Shown one piece after another: positions 56,516-64,000 of a stretch of 64,000 bases of DNA. The stretch is taken from positions 1,736,001 to 1,800,000 of the forward strand of contig NZ_CP020821.1 of the NCBI RefSeq assembly GCF_002105755.1. Reading direction: 5' to 3'. Made by a program: the position numbers and the translations under genes. Within the stretch, counting starts at the first letter, position 1; every line of letters starts with the position of its first letter. This DNA comes from Mycobacterium colombiense CECT 3035 (GTDB taxonomy: Bacteria; Actinomycetota; Actinomycetes; Mycobacteriales; Mycobacteriaceae). A model generated the notes under the pieces. The model was not told the DNA's origin, ran no database searches, and saw only the letters and a list, made by a program, of their open reading frames with translations.

Positions 56516-58468
56516 ATGCCCATGAACGTCGCCCACAAGCTGATCAGCTCGCATCTGGAGTCCGGGGAGATGTCCCCGGGAGAAGAGATCGCGATCCGCA
56601 TCGATCAGACGCTGACCCAGGACGCCACCGGCACCCTGGTGATGCAGGAACTCGAGGCGCTCGGCCTCGATCGCGCCCGCACCGAAGTGAGCGTGCAGTA
56701 CGTCGACCACAACCTGCTGCAGGGCGACGAGAAGAACGCCGAGGATCACGAATACCTGCGCACCGCGGCGCAACGCTTCGGGCTGTGGTTCTCCAAACCG
56801 GGCAACGGGGTGTCGCACCCGACCCACATGCAGCGCTTCGGCATCCCCGGCAAGACGATGGTGGGGTCCGACTCCCACACCCCGGCGGCCGGATCGCTGG
56901 GCATGCTCGCCATCGGCGTCGGCGGTCTCGAAGTGGCGCTCGCGATCACCGGGCGGCCACTGCACATCCGGATGCCCGAAATCTGGGGGGTGCGGCTCGA
57001 CGTTGAGCTGCCCCAGTGGTGTTCGGCCAAGGACGTGATCCTGGAGATGTTGCGCCGACATGACGTCAAGGGCGCGGTGAACCGGATCATCGAGTACCAC
57101 GGGCCCGGTGTGGCGACGCTGACGGCGATGGACCGCCACGTCATCGCCAACATGGGCGCCGAACTCGGCGCCACCACCACGGTGTTTCCCAGCGACGACG
57201 CCGTCCGCGAATTCCTGCGGGCCGAGGGACGCGAGGACGACTGGACAGAGTTGCTGGCCGACGAGGGCGCGGGCTACGACGTCGAGGACAGCATCGACTT
57301 ATCGCAGATCGAGCCGCTGATCGCCAAACCGTCGTCACCGGGCAACGTGGTGCCGGTGCGCGACGTGGCCGGCGAGGAGATCGCCCAGACGGTGATCGGT
57401 TCCAGCGCCAACCCCGGGCTGCGCGATTTCGCGATCGCGGCCGCCATGGTGGCGGGACGCCAGACGGCCCCGCAGGTCAGCTTCGACATCAACCCGACGT
57501 CACGCGAGATCCTGGCCGACCTGACCAAGATGGGCGCGACGCTCGATCTGGTGGTGGCCGGCGCGCGCATCCACCAGGCGGGCTGCATGGGGTGCATCGG
57601 CATGGGCCAGGCCCCCGCGGTCGGCCGCAACTCGCTGCGCACGATGCCGCGCAACTTTCCCGGCCGCTCGGGCACTAAGGAGGACGCGGTCTGGCTCTGC
57701 TCCCCCGAGACCGCCGCGGCGTCGGCGCTGACGGGTGTGATCACCGATCCGCGGGCGTGGGCCGAAGAGCAGCAGATGGAGTATCCGAAACTCGAGCTAC
57801 CCGAACGCAACTCCGTCAACACCGCCATGTTGGTGCCCCCGCTCGAGCCCGAGGAGGCACAACGGGTCGAACCCGTGAAGGGACCCAACATCTCCAGCCT
57901 GCCCGAGTTGTCACCGCTGCCGGACGAAATCGAGGCGCCGGTGCTGCTCAAGGTCGGCGACAACGTCTCCACCGACGAGATCTCACCGGCCGGAGTGCAG
58001 GCGCTCCCACTGCGGTCCAACATCCCGAAGCTCGCGATGTTCAGCTTCACTCGGATCGACGATTCCTACCCCGAGCGGGCTCAAGCGGCCGGCGACGGCG
58101 GGCACATCATCGTCGCCGGCGACAACTACGGCCAGGGCTCCTCGCGGGAGCACGCCGCGATCGCTCCGCGTTACCTGGGACTGCGCGCGGTCATCGCCAA
58201 GTCCTTCGCCCGCATCCACTGGCAGAACCTGGCCAACTACGGCATTTTGGCGCTCGAGTTCGACAATCCCGACGACTACGACTCGGTCGACCAAGACGAC
58301 ACCCTCCGCATCCAGAACCTGGACGCTCTCGACAAAGAGGACGTCCTGCAGGTCGACAATGTGAGCAAGGAATCGTCATTCGCTGTGCGGCATCGGCTCT
58401 CGCCGCGGCAAGTCAAGGATGTGTTGGCCGGCGGCCTGATCCCGCGACTCAACCAAGAGCAGGAGTAA
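56516..58468 (+). CDS. Aconitase family hydratase (single-chain, 650 residues)
   Basis: This is an aconitase/isopropylmalate-isomerase family protein of the shorter type, unlike the main aconitase of about 940 residues. The N-terminal part has VGSDSHTPAAGSLGMLAIG. Two cluster cysteines are in AGCMGCIGMGQ (Cys357 and Cys360), and the swivel domain has GQGSSREHAAIAPRYLG near residue 545. The first cluster ligand is replaced: where aconitases read GSCTN, this reads GSSAN (Ser297). So it may bind no cluster, bind one differently, or act on another substrate. It follows the P450/ferredoxin pair. Confidence 0.85.
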   Translation: MPMNVAHKLISSHLESGEMSPGEEIAIRIDQTLTQDATGTLVMQELEALGLDRARTEVSVQYVDHNLLQGDEKNAEDHEYLRTAAQRFGLWFSKPGNGVSHPTHMQRFGIPGKTMVGSDSHTPAAGSLGMLAIGVGGLEVALAITGRPLHIRMPEIWGVRLDVELPQWCSAKDVILEMLRRHDVKGAVNRIIEYHGPGVATLTAMDRHVIANMGAELGATTTVFPSDDAVREFLRAEGREDDWTELLADEGAGYDVEDSIDLSQIEPLIAKPSSPGNVVPVRDVAGEEIAQTVIGSSANPGLRDFAIAAAMVAGRQTAPQVSFDINPTSREILADLTKMGATLDLVVAGARIHQAGCMGCIGMGQAPAVGRNSLRTMPRNFPGRSGTKEDAVWLCSPETAAASALTGVITDPRAWAEEQQMEYPKLELPERNSVNTAMLVPPLEPEEAQRVEPVKGPNISSLPELSPLPDEIEAPVLLKVGDNVSTDEISPAGVQALPLRSNIPKLAMFSFTRIDDSYPERAQAAGDGGHIIVAGDNYGQGSSREHAAIAPRYLGLRAVIAKSFARIHWQNLANYGILALEFDNPDDYDSVDQDDTLRIQNLDALDKEDVLQVDNVSKESSFAVRHRLSPRQVKDVLAGGLIPRLNQEQE

Positions 58469-58469
58469 T

Positions 58470-59596
58470 TTACAGATACGCCGTCTGGTTGACCAGACGC
58501 ACCGAAGACGCTCCGTCGGAATAGAATTCGGCGATGCTCAGCGACGCCAGGTCGAGGTGCAGGCGGTACAGGATGCCGGCCCCGGCGTCCAGCGCCTCGC
58601 GCAGCAGCATCTTGATCGGTGTCACGTGCGACACCACCAGCACCGTGCTGCCCTGGTGCGCGGCGACGATCCGGTCACGAAACCTCGACACCCGCTCGGC
58701 CACCGCGTCGAAGCTTTCCCCGCCCGGCGGTGCGGTGCTGGTATCGCGCAGCCAGCGACCGTGCAGCTCGGGATCGCGCTCGGCGGCCTCGGTGAACGTC
58801 AGCCCCTCCCACGCCCCGAAATCGGTCTCGATCAGGTCGTCGTCGACGGTCACGTCCAGGCCCAGCGCCTTGGCGGCGGCCGCCGCCGTGTCATAGGCCC
58901 GCTGCAGCGGGGAGGCGAAGACCGTCGAAATGCCGCCGCGCTGCGCCAGATAGCGCGCCGCCGCGTCGGCCTGCCGCCGCCCCACCTCCGTGAGCGCCGG
59001 GTTGCCACGGCCCGAATAGCGGCGGTGCACCGACAACTCGGTCTGGCCGTGGCGCAGCAGCAGCAGCCGGGTGGGGCGCCGCGCGCGCCGGTCCAGCCGG
59101 GCGGCGACGGGGCCGGCGCCGCGACGGGTTCCGGTTTTTCCACCGGGGCGGATAGTGGCGCCGGTTCGGGCTTTTCGGCGGAGCCGCTGGCCTCGGCGGC
59201 GGCGTCCATCGCCTCGTTGGCCAACCGGTCGGCATGCGTGTTGCGCGCCCGCGGGATCCACGAGTAGCTGATGCGCGCGAACCGTCGCGCCCGGTCACGG
59301 GCCTCGGCGTGCAGTTCGATCAGGTCGGGGTGCTTGACCTTCCACCGCCCGGACATCTGCTCCACCAGCAGTTTGGAGTCCAGGTACACCGCCGCCTCGG
59401 TGGCGCCCAGGTTCAGGGCGTCGTCCAAACCGGCTATCAGGCCCCGGTATTCGGCAACATTGTTGGTTGCCCGGCCGATGGCCTGCTTGGCCTCCGCCAG
59501 CACGGTCGTGCGGTCCTCGGTCCACACCACCGCACCGTATCCGGCCGGCCCGGGGTTGCCGCGTGATCCGCCGTCGGCCTCGATGACGACTTTCAC
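58470..59596 (-). CDS. Bifunctional RNase H / acid phosphatase (frameshifted in this sequence)
   Basis: This corresponds to Rv2228c, a fusion of an RNase HI domain with a histidine phosphatase/CobC-type domain. The RNase H part (start GTG at 59596, overlapping the upstream stop) shows EADGGSRGNPGPAGYG and TNNVAEYRGLIAGLDDAL. The phosphatase part shows LLLLRHGQTEL and VVSHVTPIKM. The linker frame breaks at the GGGG at 59073-59076 (plus strand). One extra base gives GARGAPTRLLLLRHG and a continuous 375-residue protein. Cobalamin phosphatase and RNA:DNA hybrid cleavage are the family activities. It is the last gene of a four-gene overlapping operon. Confidence 0.9.
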
Positions 59597-60330
59597 TGAT
59601 CGAATCCCTTGACCCGCAACAGGATCGCGCCGCATTCCGGGCAGCGCACGACATCGTCCTCGGCGGCCGCCGAGATGCGGGACAGCTCGCCGCGGTCGAT
59701 CTCGAGCCGGCAGGCTCCGCACCGGCGGCCCAGCAGCTGCCCGGCACCGGCGCCTCCCCCGGCGCGCTGGCGTTCGTAGAGCGCCGAGAGCGCGGGGTCC
59801 AGCGCCGCGCTCAGCGAGTCGCGCCGCGAGGCCTGCAGCTCGCGGGCCTGGCTGAGCTCGGCGACCGCGGCCTCGAGCGCCTCCCGCGCGGCGGCCATCT
59901 CGGTCTCCAGCGACGTGAGGGTCCGCTGCTCGTCGTCCAGCTGCGATTGCAGCTCCTCGCGACGCTCCATCACCTCGAGCAGGGAGTCCTCCAGGCTGGT
60001 CTGCCGGCGCTGCAGGGTCTCCAGCTCGTGCTGGAGATCCGAGAGCTGCTTGGCGTCGGTCGCCCCCGACTGCAGCAGCGAGCGGTCGCGGTCCTCGCGC
60101 CGGCGCACCCCCTCGATCTCCGTCTCGAGCCGCGCCACCTGGGCGTCGATGTCCTCCAGCGCGATGCGCAGCGTGGCCACCCGGTCACCGGCGGCCTCGG
60201 ACTCCGCCTGCAGCCGCTCGCAGGCCTCTTGCTCGGGCAGGTGGGTGGCCCGGTGCGTGATGCGGGACAGCTCGGCGTCCAATTTCGCCAACTCGAGCAA
60301 CGAACGTTGCTGCGCCACTTCAGCTTTCAT
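59593..60330 (-). CDS. Coiled-coil zinc-ribbon protein, Rv2229c-like
   Basis: This 245-residue protein has a long coiled coil (residues about 10-180) of heptads rich in Glu, Arg and Leu. It ends with a four-cysteine zinc ribbon: CGACRLEI followed by [11 protein letters not shown]. It matches Rv2229c of the zinc-ribbon domain family, possibly nucleic-acid binding. Start ATG at 60330 overlaps the stop of the Nif3-like gene (ATGA), and its stop overlaps the next start (GTGA). Function is unknown. Confidence 0.88.
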   Translation of the reverse strand: MKAEVAQQRSLLELAKLDAELSRITHRATHLPEQEACERLQAESEAAGDRVATLRIALEDIDAQVARLETEIEGVRRREDRDRSLLQSGATDAKQLSDLQHELETLQRRQTSLEDSLLEVMERREELQSQLDDEQRTLTSLETEMAAAREALEAAVAELSQARELQASRRDSLSAALDPALSALYERQRAGGGAGAGQLLGRRCGACRLEIDRGELSRISAAAEDDVVRCPECGAILLRVKGFDQ

Positions 60331-61469
60331 GACCGCTCCCCCCCGTTGCCATCGGGCTCGACGTTCCAGGGGTCGGTGCGAATCGAGCTCACCCGCACCG
60401 GGAGCTCCGCACCGAAACGCGACCGCAGCAAGCCGGCGGCCTGCTCACACCATGGGAATTCACTTGCCCAATGTGCCACATCGATCAAGGCCACCTCCGA
60501 GGCGCGGCGATGTTCGTCGGCCGGGTGGTGGCGCAGGTCGGCCGTCACGTAGGCCTGCACGCCGGCACCGGCCGCGGCGGCCAGCAGCGAGTCCCCGGCA
60601 CCGCCGCACACGGCAACCCGCGACACCGGCATCTCGGGGTCACCCGCCGCCCGCACTCCCCACGACGTGCGCGGCAGCGCCGCGCCGACGCGGGAGACGA
60701 AGCTGCGCAACGGTTCCGGGCGTGCCAGCATCCCGACGCGGCCCAATCCGGCGTCGCCGGGCGGGGGCACCATCGCGAAGATGTCGAACGCGGGCTCCTC
60801 GTAGGGATGGGCGGCGCGCATCGCCGCCAGCACCGCGGCCCTCGAACGCGCGGGCGCGACGACCTCGAACCGGTCTTCGGCCACCCGCTCGACATTCCCG
60901 ACGCTGCCCACCGCGGGCGAGGCGCCTTCGTGCGGCAGGAACTGGCCGATGCCGCTGACGGTCCAGCTGCAGTGCGAATAGTCCCCGATATGGCCGGCCC
61001 CGGCCGCAAACACCGCCGCCTGCACCGCTTCCGCGTTCTCGGCGGGCACGTAGACGACCCACTTGTCGATGTCGGGCGCATCCGACACCGGTTCGAGGAC
61101 GGCTTCGACGTCAAGACCCAGGGCCTCGGCCAGCGCGTCGGAGACGCCCGGGCGGGCCGAGTCGGCATTGGTGTGCGCGGTGAACAGCGAACGCCCGGTC
61201 CGGATCAGCCGGTGCACCAGCGCACCCTTGGGAGTGCTGGCCGCCACGGAGTCCACGCCGCGCAGCAGCAGTGGATGGTGGGCCAGCAGCAGGCTCGCCG
61301 GGGGAACCTCGTCGACGACCGCCGGCGTCGCGTCGACCGCCACGGTCACCGACTCGAGCTCGTCGTCGGGGTCGCCGCACACCAGGCCCACCGAATCCCA
61401 GGATTCGGCGAGCCGCGGCGGGTAGGCCTCGTCGAGCACCGCGATGACCTCGGCCAGCCGCACGCTCAC
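60327..61469 (-). CDS. Nif3-like dinuclear metal-centre protein
   Basis: This 380-residue Nif3/DUF34 family protein corresponds to Rv2230c and is annotated elsewhere as GTP cyclohydrolase I type 2-like. Metal-binding residues are visible in [13 protein letters not shown] near residue 65, [11 protein letters not shown] near residue 100 (written AHTNAD here) and the C-terminal [12 protein letters not shown]. The inserted PII-like middle domain has [11 protein letters not shown]. The start is GTG at 61469 overlapping the stop of the upstream aminotransferase gene. The true activity of the family is unsettled. Confidence 0.9.
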   Translation of the reverse strand: MSVRLAEVIAVLDEAYPPRLAESWDSVGLVCGDPDDELESVTVAVDATPAVVDEVPPASLLLAHHPLLLRGVDSVAASTPKGALVHRLIRTGRSLFTAHTNADSARPGVSDALAEALGLDVEAVLEPVSDAPDIDKWVVYVPAENAEAVQAAVFAAGAGHIGDYSHCSWTVSGIGQFLPHEGASPAVGSVGNVERVAEDRFEVVAPARSRAAVLAAMRAAHPYEEPAFDIFAMVPPPGDAGLGRVGMLARPEPLRSFVSRVGAALPRTSWGVRAAGDPEMPVSRVAVCGGAGDSLLAAAAGAGVQAYVTADLRHHPADEHRRASEVALIDVAHWASEFPWCEQAAGLLRSRFGAELPVRVSSIRTDPWNVEPDGNGGERS

Positions 61470-62512
61470 CGCTTCCCCCCGAGGTGTCCCGTCGATTCCG
61501 CGATGGCCTGCACCAATTGCGGCCACTCGCGGCGCACCGCCGCCCGCAGGTACCGCTCGTCCAGGCCGACGAACGTATCACAGCGGCGAATGGCAATTCC
61601 CCTGTCATGCAGAGTCTTTCGGATGTGGACCGCATCGGGTGTGCGAAACAGCACGAACGGAGCCCGGCCGTCGACCACCTCGGCACCCACCGATGCCAGG
61701 CCGGTCACCATCTCGGCGCGCAACCGGAACAATCGCGCCGCGCCGGCCGCCGCCTCGGCGACGGCCTGGCGGCCGCAGCACGCGGCGATGGCCGTCAGTT
61801 GCAGCGTCCCCACCGGCCAGTGCGCCCGCTGGGCGGTCAACCGCGCCAGCACGTCCGGGGAGCCCAGCGCGTAGCCCACCCGCAACCCGGCCAGCGCCCA
61901 GGTCTTGGTCAGGCTGCGCAGCACCAGCACGTCGGGCAGCGCGTCACCGGCCAGCGACTGCGACTCACCGGGAATCGAGTCGGCGAACGCCTCGTCGACC
62001 ACGAGGATGCGCCCCGGCCGGCGCAACGCCAGCAATTGTTCGCGGGTGTGCAGCACCGAGGTGGGGTTGGTCGGATTACCCACCACGACGAGGTCGGCGT
62101 CGTCGGGGACGGCCGCCCCGGCCAGGCCGAACGGCGGCTCCAGCACGACGTGGTGCACCGGCACCCCGGCCGCCGTCAGCGCGACGGCCGGCTCGGTGAA
62201 CGCCGGCGCGATGATCGCCGCCCGCCGCGGCCGCAGATTGCCCAGCAGGGCGAACGCCTCGGCCACCCCGGCCAGCGGCAGCACCTCGTCGCGGGCCCGG
62301 CCGTGCCGCTCGGCGGCCGCGTCCTGCGCCCGGCGCACGTCGTCGAGGCTCGGGTAGCGCGCCAGATCGGGCAGCCGCTCGGCCAGCCGCCGCAGCAGCC
62401 ACTCCGGCGGTTGGCCGTGCCGGACGTTGACGGCGAAATCCAGCATCCCGGGCGCGACGGCCTGATCGCCGTGGTAGCGCGCCGCAGGCGGGCTCAGGTT
62501 CAGACTCGCCAT
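61466..62512 (-). CDS. cobC: CobC-like/histidinol-phosphate-type PLP aminotransferase, Rv2231c-like
   Basis: This 348-residue fold-type I PLP enzyme is annotated in H37Rv as CobC (Rv2231c), similar to L-threonine-O-3-phosphate decarboxylase and HisC. The PLP lysine is in [20 protein letters not shown] near residue 215, and the Asp of [12 protein letters not shown] holds the pyridine nitrogen. [13 protein letters not shown] is the substrate-side Asn motif. A cobalamin role would fit the cobUTS genes in this window, but it cannot be told from a HisC-like role by eye. It is the first gene of the operon with the Nif3-like, zinc-ribbon and RNase H genes. Confidence 0.85.
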   Translation of the reverse strand: MASLNLSPPAARYHGDQAVAPGMLDFAVNVRHGQPPEWLLRRLAERLPDLARYPSLDDVRRAQDAAAERHGRARDEVLPLAGVAEAFALLGNLRPRRAAIIAPAFTEPAVALTAAGVPVHHVVLEPPFGLAGAAVPDDADLVVVGNPTNPTSVLHTREQLLALRRPGRILVVDEAFADSIPGESQSLAGDALPDVLVLRSLTKTWALAGLRVGYALGSPDVLARLTAQRAHWPVGTLQLTAIAACCGRQAVAEAAAGAARLFRLRAEMVTGLASVGAEVVDGRAPFVLFRTPDAVHIRKTLHDRGIAIRRCDTFVGLDERYLRAAVRREWPQLVQAIAESTGHLGGKR

Positions 62513-62593
62513 CCGTGAAACACTAGTGCGCCCCGCGGGCCCGCCGGACCAACACCGTCACACCCGGCCGCAGCCATCGAGGACAATGGTGAG

Positions 62594-63289
62594 GTGACAG
62601 GCACAACGTCAGCCGATCGGCAGGCCCCGGACGCCACCGCCCCCGCCGCGGCGCAGCTGGTGATCTTCGATCTCGACGGCACGCTGACCGACTCCGCGGA
62701 AGGGATCGTCGCCAGCTTCCTGTACGCGCTCGAGCACATCGGCGCCCCGGTGCCGCCCGGCGACCTCGTCGCACAGATCGTCGGTCCGCCGATGGACGAC
62801 ACTTTTCGGGCCATGGAACTCGGCGACGACGCCGAGAAGGCGATCGCGGCCTTCCGCGCCGAGTACGGCGCCCGGGGCTGGGCGATGAACGCGCTGTTCG
62901 ACGGGATCGAGGCGCTGCTGGTGGACCTGCGCGCGGCCGGTGTCCGGCTGGCGGTCGCCACCTCCAAGCTGGAGCCGACCGCGCGGCGCATCCTCGCCCA
63001 CTTCGGACTCGACCAGCACTTCGAGGTGATCGCCGGCGCGAGCCCCGACGGTGCGCGCAAGGCCAAGGTCGAGGTGCTGGCCCACGCCCTGGAGCAGCTG
63101 GAGCCGCTGCCCGACCGGGTGCTGATGGTCGGTGACCGCAGCCACGACGTGCACGGCGCGGCCGCGCACGGCATCGACACCGTGGTGGTCGGCTGGGGCT
63201 ACGGCAAGGCCGACTTTCCCGACCGCGCCGCGTCCGGGGTGACGCACGCCGCGACCATCGACGAATTACGGAGGGCGCTGGGTGTCTAG
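62594..63289 (+). CDS. ptkA: HAD-family protein tyrosine kinase PtkA
   Basis: This 231-residue HAD-superfamily protein corresponds to Rv2232, PtkA, which phosphorylates PtpA in M. tuberculosis. It has the HAD motif I FDLDGTLTDS (residues about 26-35), motif II VATSKLEPTARRIL and motif IV MVGDRSHDVHGA. The N-terminal extension is much shorter than the one I recall in H37Rv. The start is GTG at 62594. Its TAG stop lies inside ptpA, so the two are coupled. By sequence alone it looks like a phosphoglycolate-phosphatase-type hydrolase; the kinase role comes from the orthologue. Confidence 0.9.
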   Translation: MTGTTSADRQAPDATAPAAAQLVIFDLDGTLTDSAEGIVASFLYALEHIGAPVPPGDLVAQIVGPPMDDTFRAMELGDDAEKAIAAFRAEYGARGWAMNALFDGIEALLVDLRAAGVRLAVATSKLEPTARRILAHFGLDQHFEVIAGASPDGARKAKVEVLAHALEQLEPLPDRVLMVGDRSHDVHGAAAHGIDTVVVGWGYGKADFPDRAASGVTHAATIDELRRALGV

Positions 63290-63779
63290 TCGCGAGCCGC
63301 TGCACGTCACGTTCGTGTGCACCGGCAACATCTGCCGGTCGGTGATGGCCGAGAAGATGTTCGCCGACCAGCTGCGCCGGCGCGGCCTGGCCGACGCGGT
63401 CCGGGTGAGCAGCGCCGGCACCGGCAACTGGCACGTCGGTGAGTGCGCCGACGAGCGGGCCGCCGGCGTGCTGCGCGCCCACGGCTACGCGTGCGAGCAC
63501 CGCGCCACCCAGGTCGACGCCGAGCACCTGGGCGCCGACCTGGTGGTGGCCCTGGACCGCAACCACGCCCGGATGCTGCGGCACCTGGGCGCCGACGAGG
63601 ACCGCGTCCGGATGCTGCGGTCCTTCGATCCGCGCACCGGCGCGCACACCCCCGACGTCGACGACCCCTACTACGGCGACATCGCAGACTTCGAGCGCGT
63701 GTACACGGTCATCGAGGCCGCGCTGCCCGGCCTGCACGACTGGGTCGACGAGCGGCTCACCCAGAACGGCTCCACGTGA
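63282..63779 (+). CDS. ptpA: Low-molecular-weight protein tyrosine phosphatase PtpA
   Basis: This 165-residue LMW tyrosine phosphatase corresponds to Rv2234, secreted by M. tuberculosis into host cells, where it blocks phagosome maturation. The catalytic loop CTGNICRS (Cys13, Arg19) is intact, and the general acid lies in DDPYYGD, with the two tyrosines that PtkA phosphorylates. After CRS it has Val where I recall Pro in H37Rv. The GTG start at 63282 overlaps the end of ptkA by 8 bases, and its stop overlaps the next gene start. Confidence 0.94.
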   Translation: MSSREPLHVTFVCTGNICRSVMAEKMFADQLRRRGLADAVRVSSAGTGNWHVGECADERAAGVLRAHGYACEHRATQVDAEHLGADLVVALDRNHARMLRHLGADEDRVRMLRSFDPRTGAHTPDVDDPYYGDIADFERVYTVIEAALPGLHDWVDERLTQNGST

Positions 63780-64000
63780 TGCGCCGCCTGCCCTTTGCGC
63801 TGCGCCCGGGCTGGATCGTGCTGGCCCTGGTGGTCGTCGCCTTCGCGTACCTGTGCTTCACGGTGCTCGCACCCTGGCAGCTCGGCAAGCACAGCAGGAC
63901 CTCGCAGGAGAACCACCAGATCGAATCGTCGTTGAACACCGCGCCCGTCCCGCTGAAAATGCTTCTGCCGCAGCGGAATTCAGCGGCCCCGGACGCGCAG
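63779..64000 (+). CDS. SURF1 family protein, Rv2235-like (5' part)
   Basis: This is the first 74 codons of a SURF1-like membrane protein, a family linked to cytochrome c oxidase assembly. The N-terminal helix (PGWIVLALVVVAFAYLCFTV) is followed by LAPWQLGKHSRTSQEN, matching Rv2235. The ATG at 63779 overlaps the ptpA stop (TGATG). The gene runs off the window edge, so the second helix is not seen. Confidence 0.9.
   Translation, partial: MRRLPFALRPGWIVLALVVVAFAYLCFTVLAPWQLGKHSRTSQENHQIESSLNTAPVPLKMLLPQRNSAAPDAQ

Overview
The window is high-GC DNA from a slow-growing, non-tuberculous Mycobacterium, most likely of the M. avium complex. The backbone follows the M. tuberculosis order Rv2196 to Rv2235 almost gene for gene, and many proteins match their H37Rv counterparts in length. 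The species call is inferred from gene order and remembered protein sequences; no database was searched.

Layout. 1-5.2 kb: respiratory terminus (3' part of qcrB, a DUF5994-type gene, an Rv2197c-like membrane protein, mmpS3, ctaF, ctaC). 5.3-11.7 kb: asnB, adenosine kinase, an Rv2203-like protein, an A-type Fe-S carrier, glycerate kinase and an Rv2206-like protein. 11.7-14.05 kb: cobU-cobT-cobS, with overlapping genes. 14.07-15.16 kb: an IS481-family insertion sequence in the stop codon of ilvE. 15.16-23.4 kb: ilvE, gcvT, pepB, an FAD oxidoreductase/SRPBCC pair, a small exported protein and ephD. 23.5-29.2 kb: dlaT, an Rv2216-like epimerase, lipB, lipA, Rv2219-like and RDD genes, i.e. lipoate synthesis beside its client enzyme. 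29.4-42.8 kb: nitrogen control, with a GlnR-box-like site, glnA1, glnE and glnA2. It is interrupted at 31.6-36.6 kb by a lower-GC accessory block: a TetR regulator facing a three-gene oxidoreductase operon, plus two hypothetical genes. Direct repeats of the region downstream of glnA1 flank this block. 42.9-48.6 kb: two exported serine hydrolases (caeA/hip1 type), a WS/DGAT acyltransferase and panB. 48.8-52.5 kb: a secreted GH5-like protein, two small exported proteins and a CYTH-CHAD protein. 52.53-52.93 kb: RNase P RNA on the minus strand. 53-58.5 kb: an Rv2227-like oxygenase, then a block absent from H37Rv as I remember it (methyltransferase, XRE-cupin regulator, P450, 3Fe-4S ferredoxin, aconitase-like protein). 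58.5-62.5 kb: four overlapping minus-strand genes (Rv2231c to Rv2228c). 62.6-64 kb: ptkA, ptpA and the start of a SURF1 gene.

Four genes (dlaT, the FAD oxidoreductase, the WS/DGAT gene and the RNase H/phosphatase gene) are each broken by an apparent one-base loss in a short G/C run. Adding one base to each restores a full-length family member. This pattern points to base-calling error more than to gene decay.

I did not find a clearly new defence or mobile system. The most interesting items are: the IS481 copy, whose transposase borrows its stop codon from the target and whose ribosome-binding site is folded into a hairpin; the repeat-flanked oxidoreductase island with a candidate TetR operator; and the P450/ferredoxin/aconitase-like block, whose aconitase lacks one cluster-ligand cysteine.
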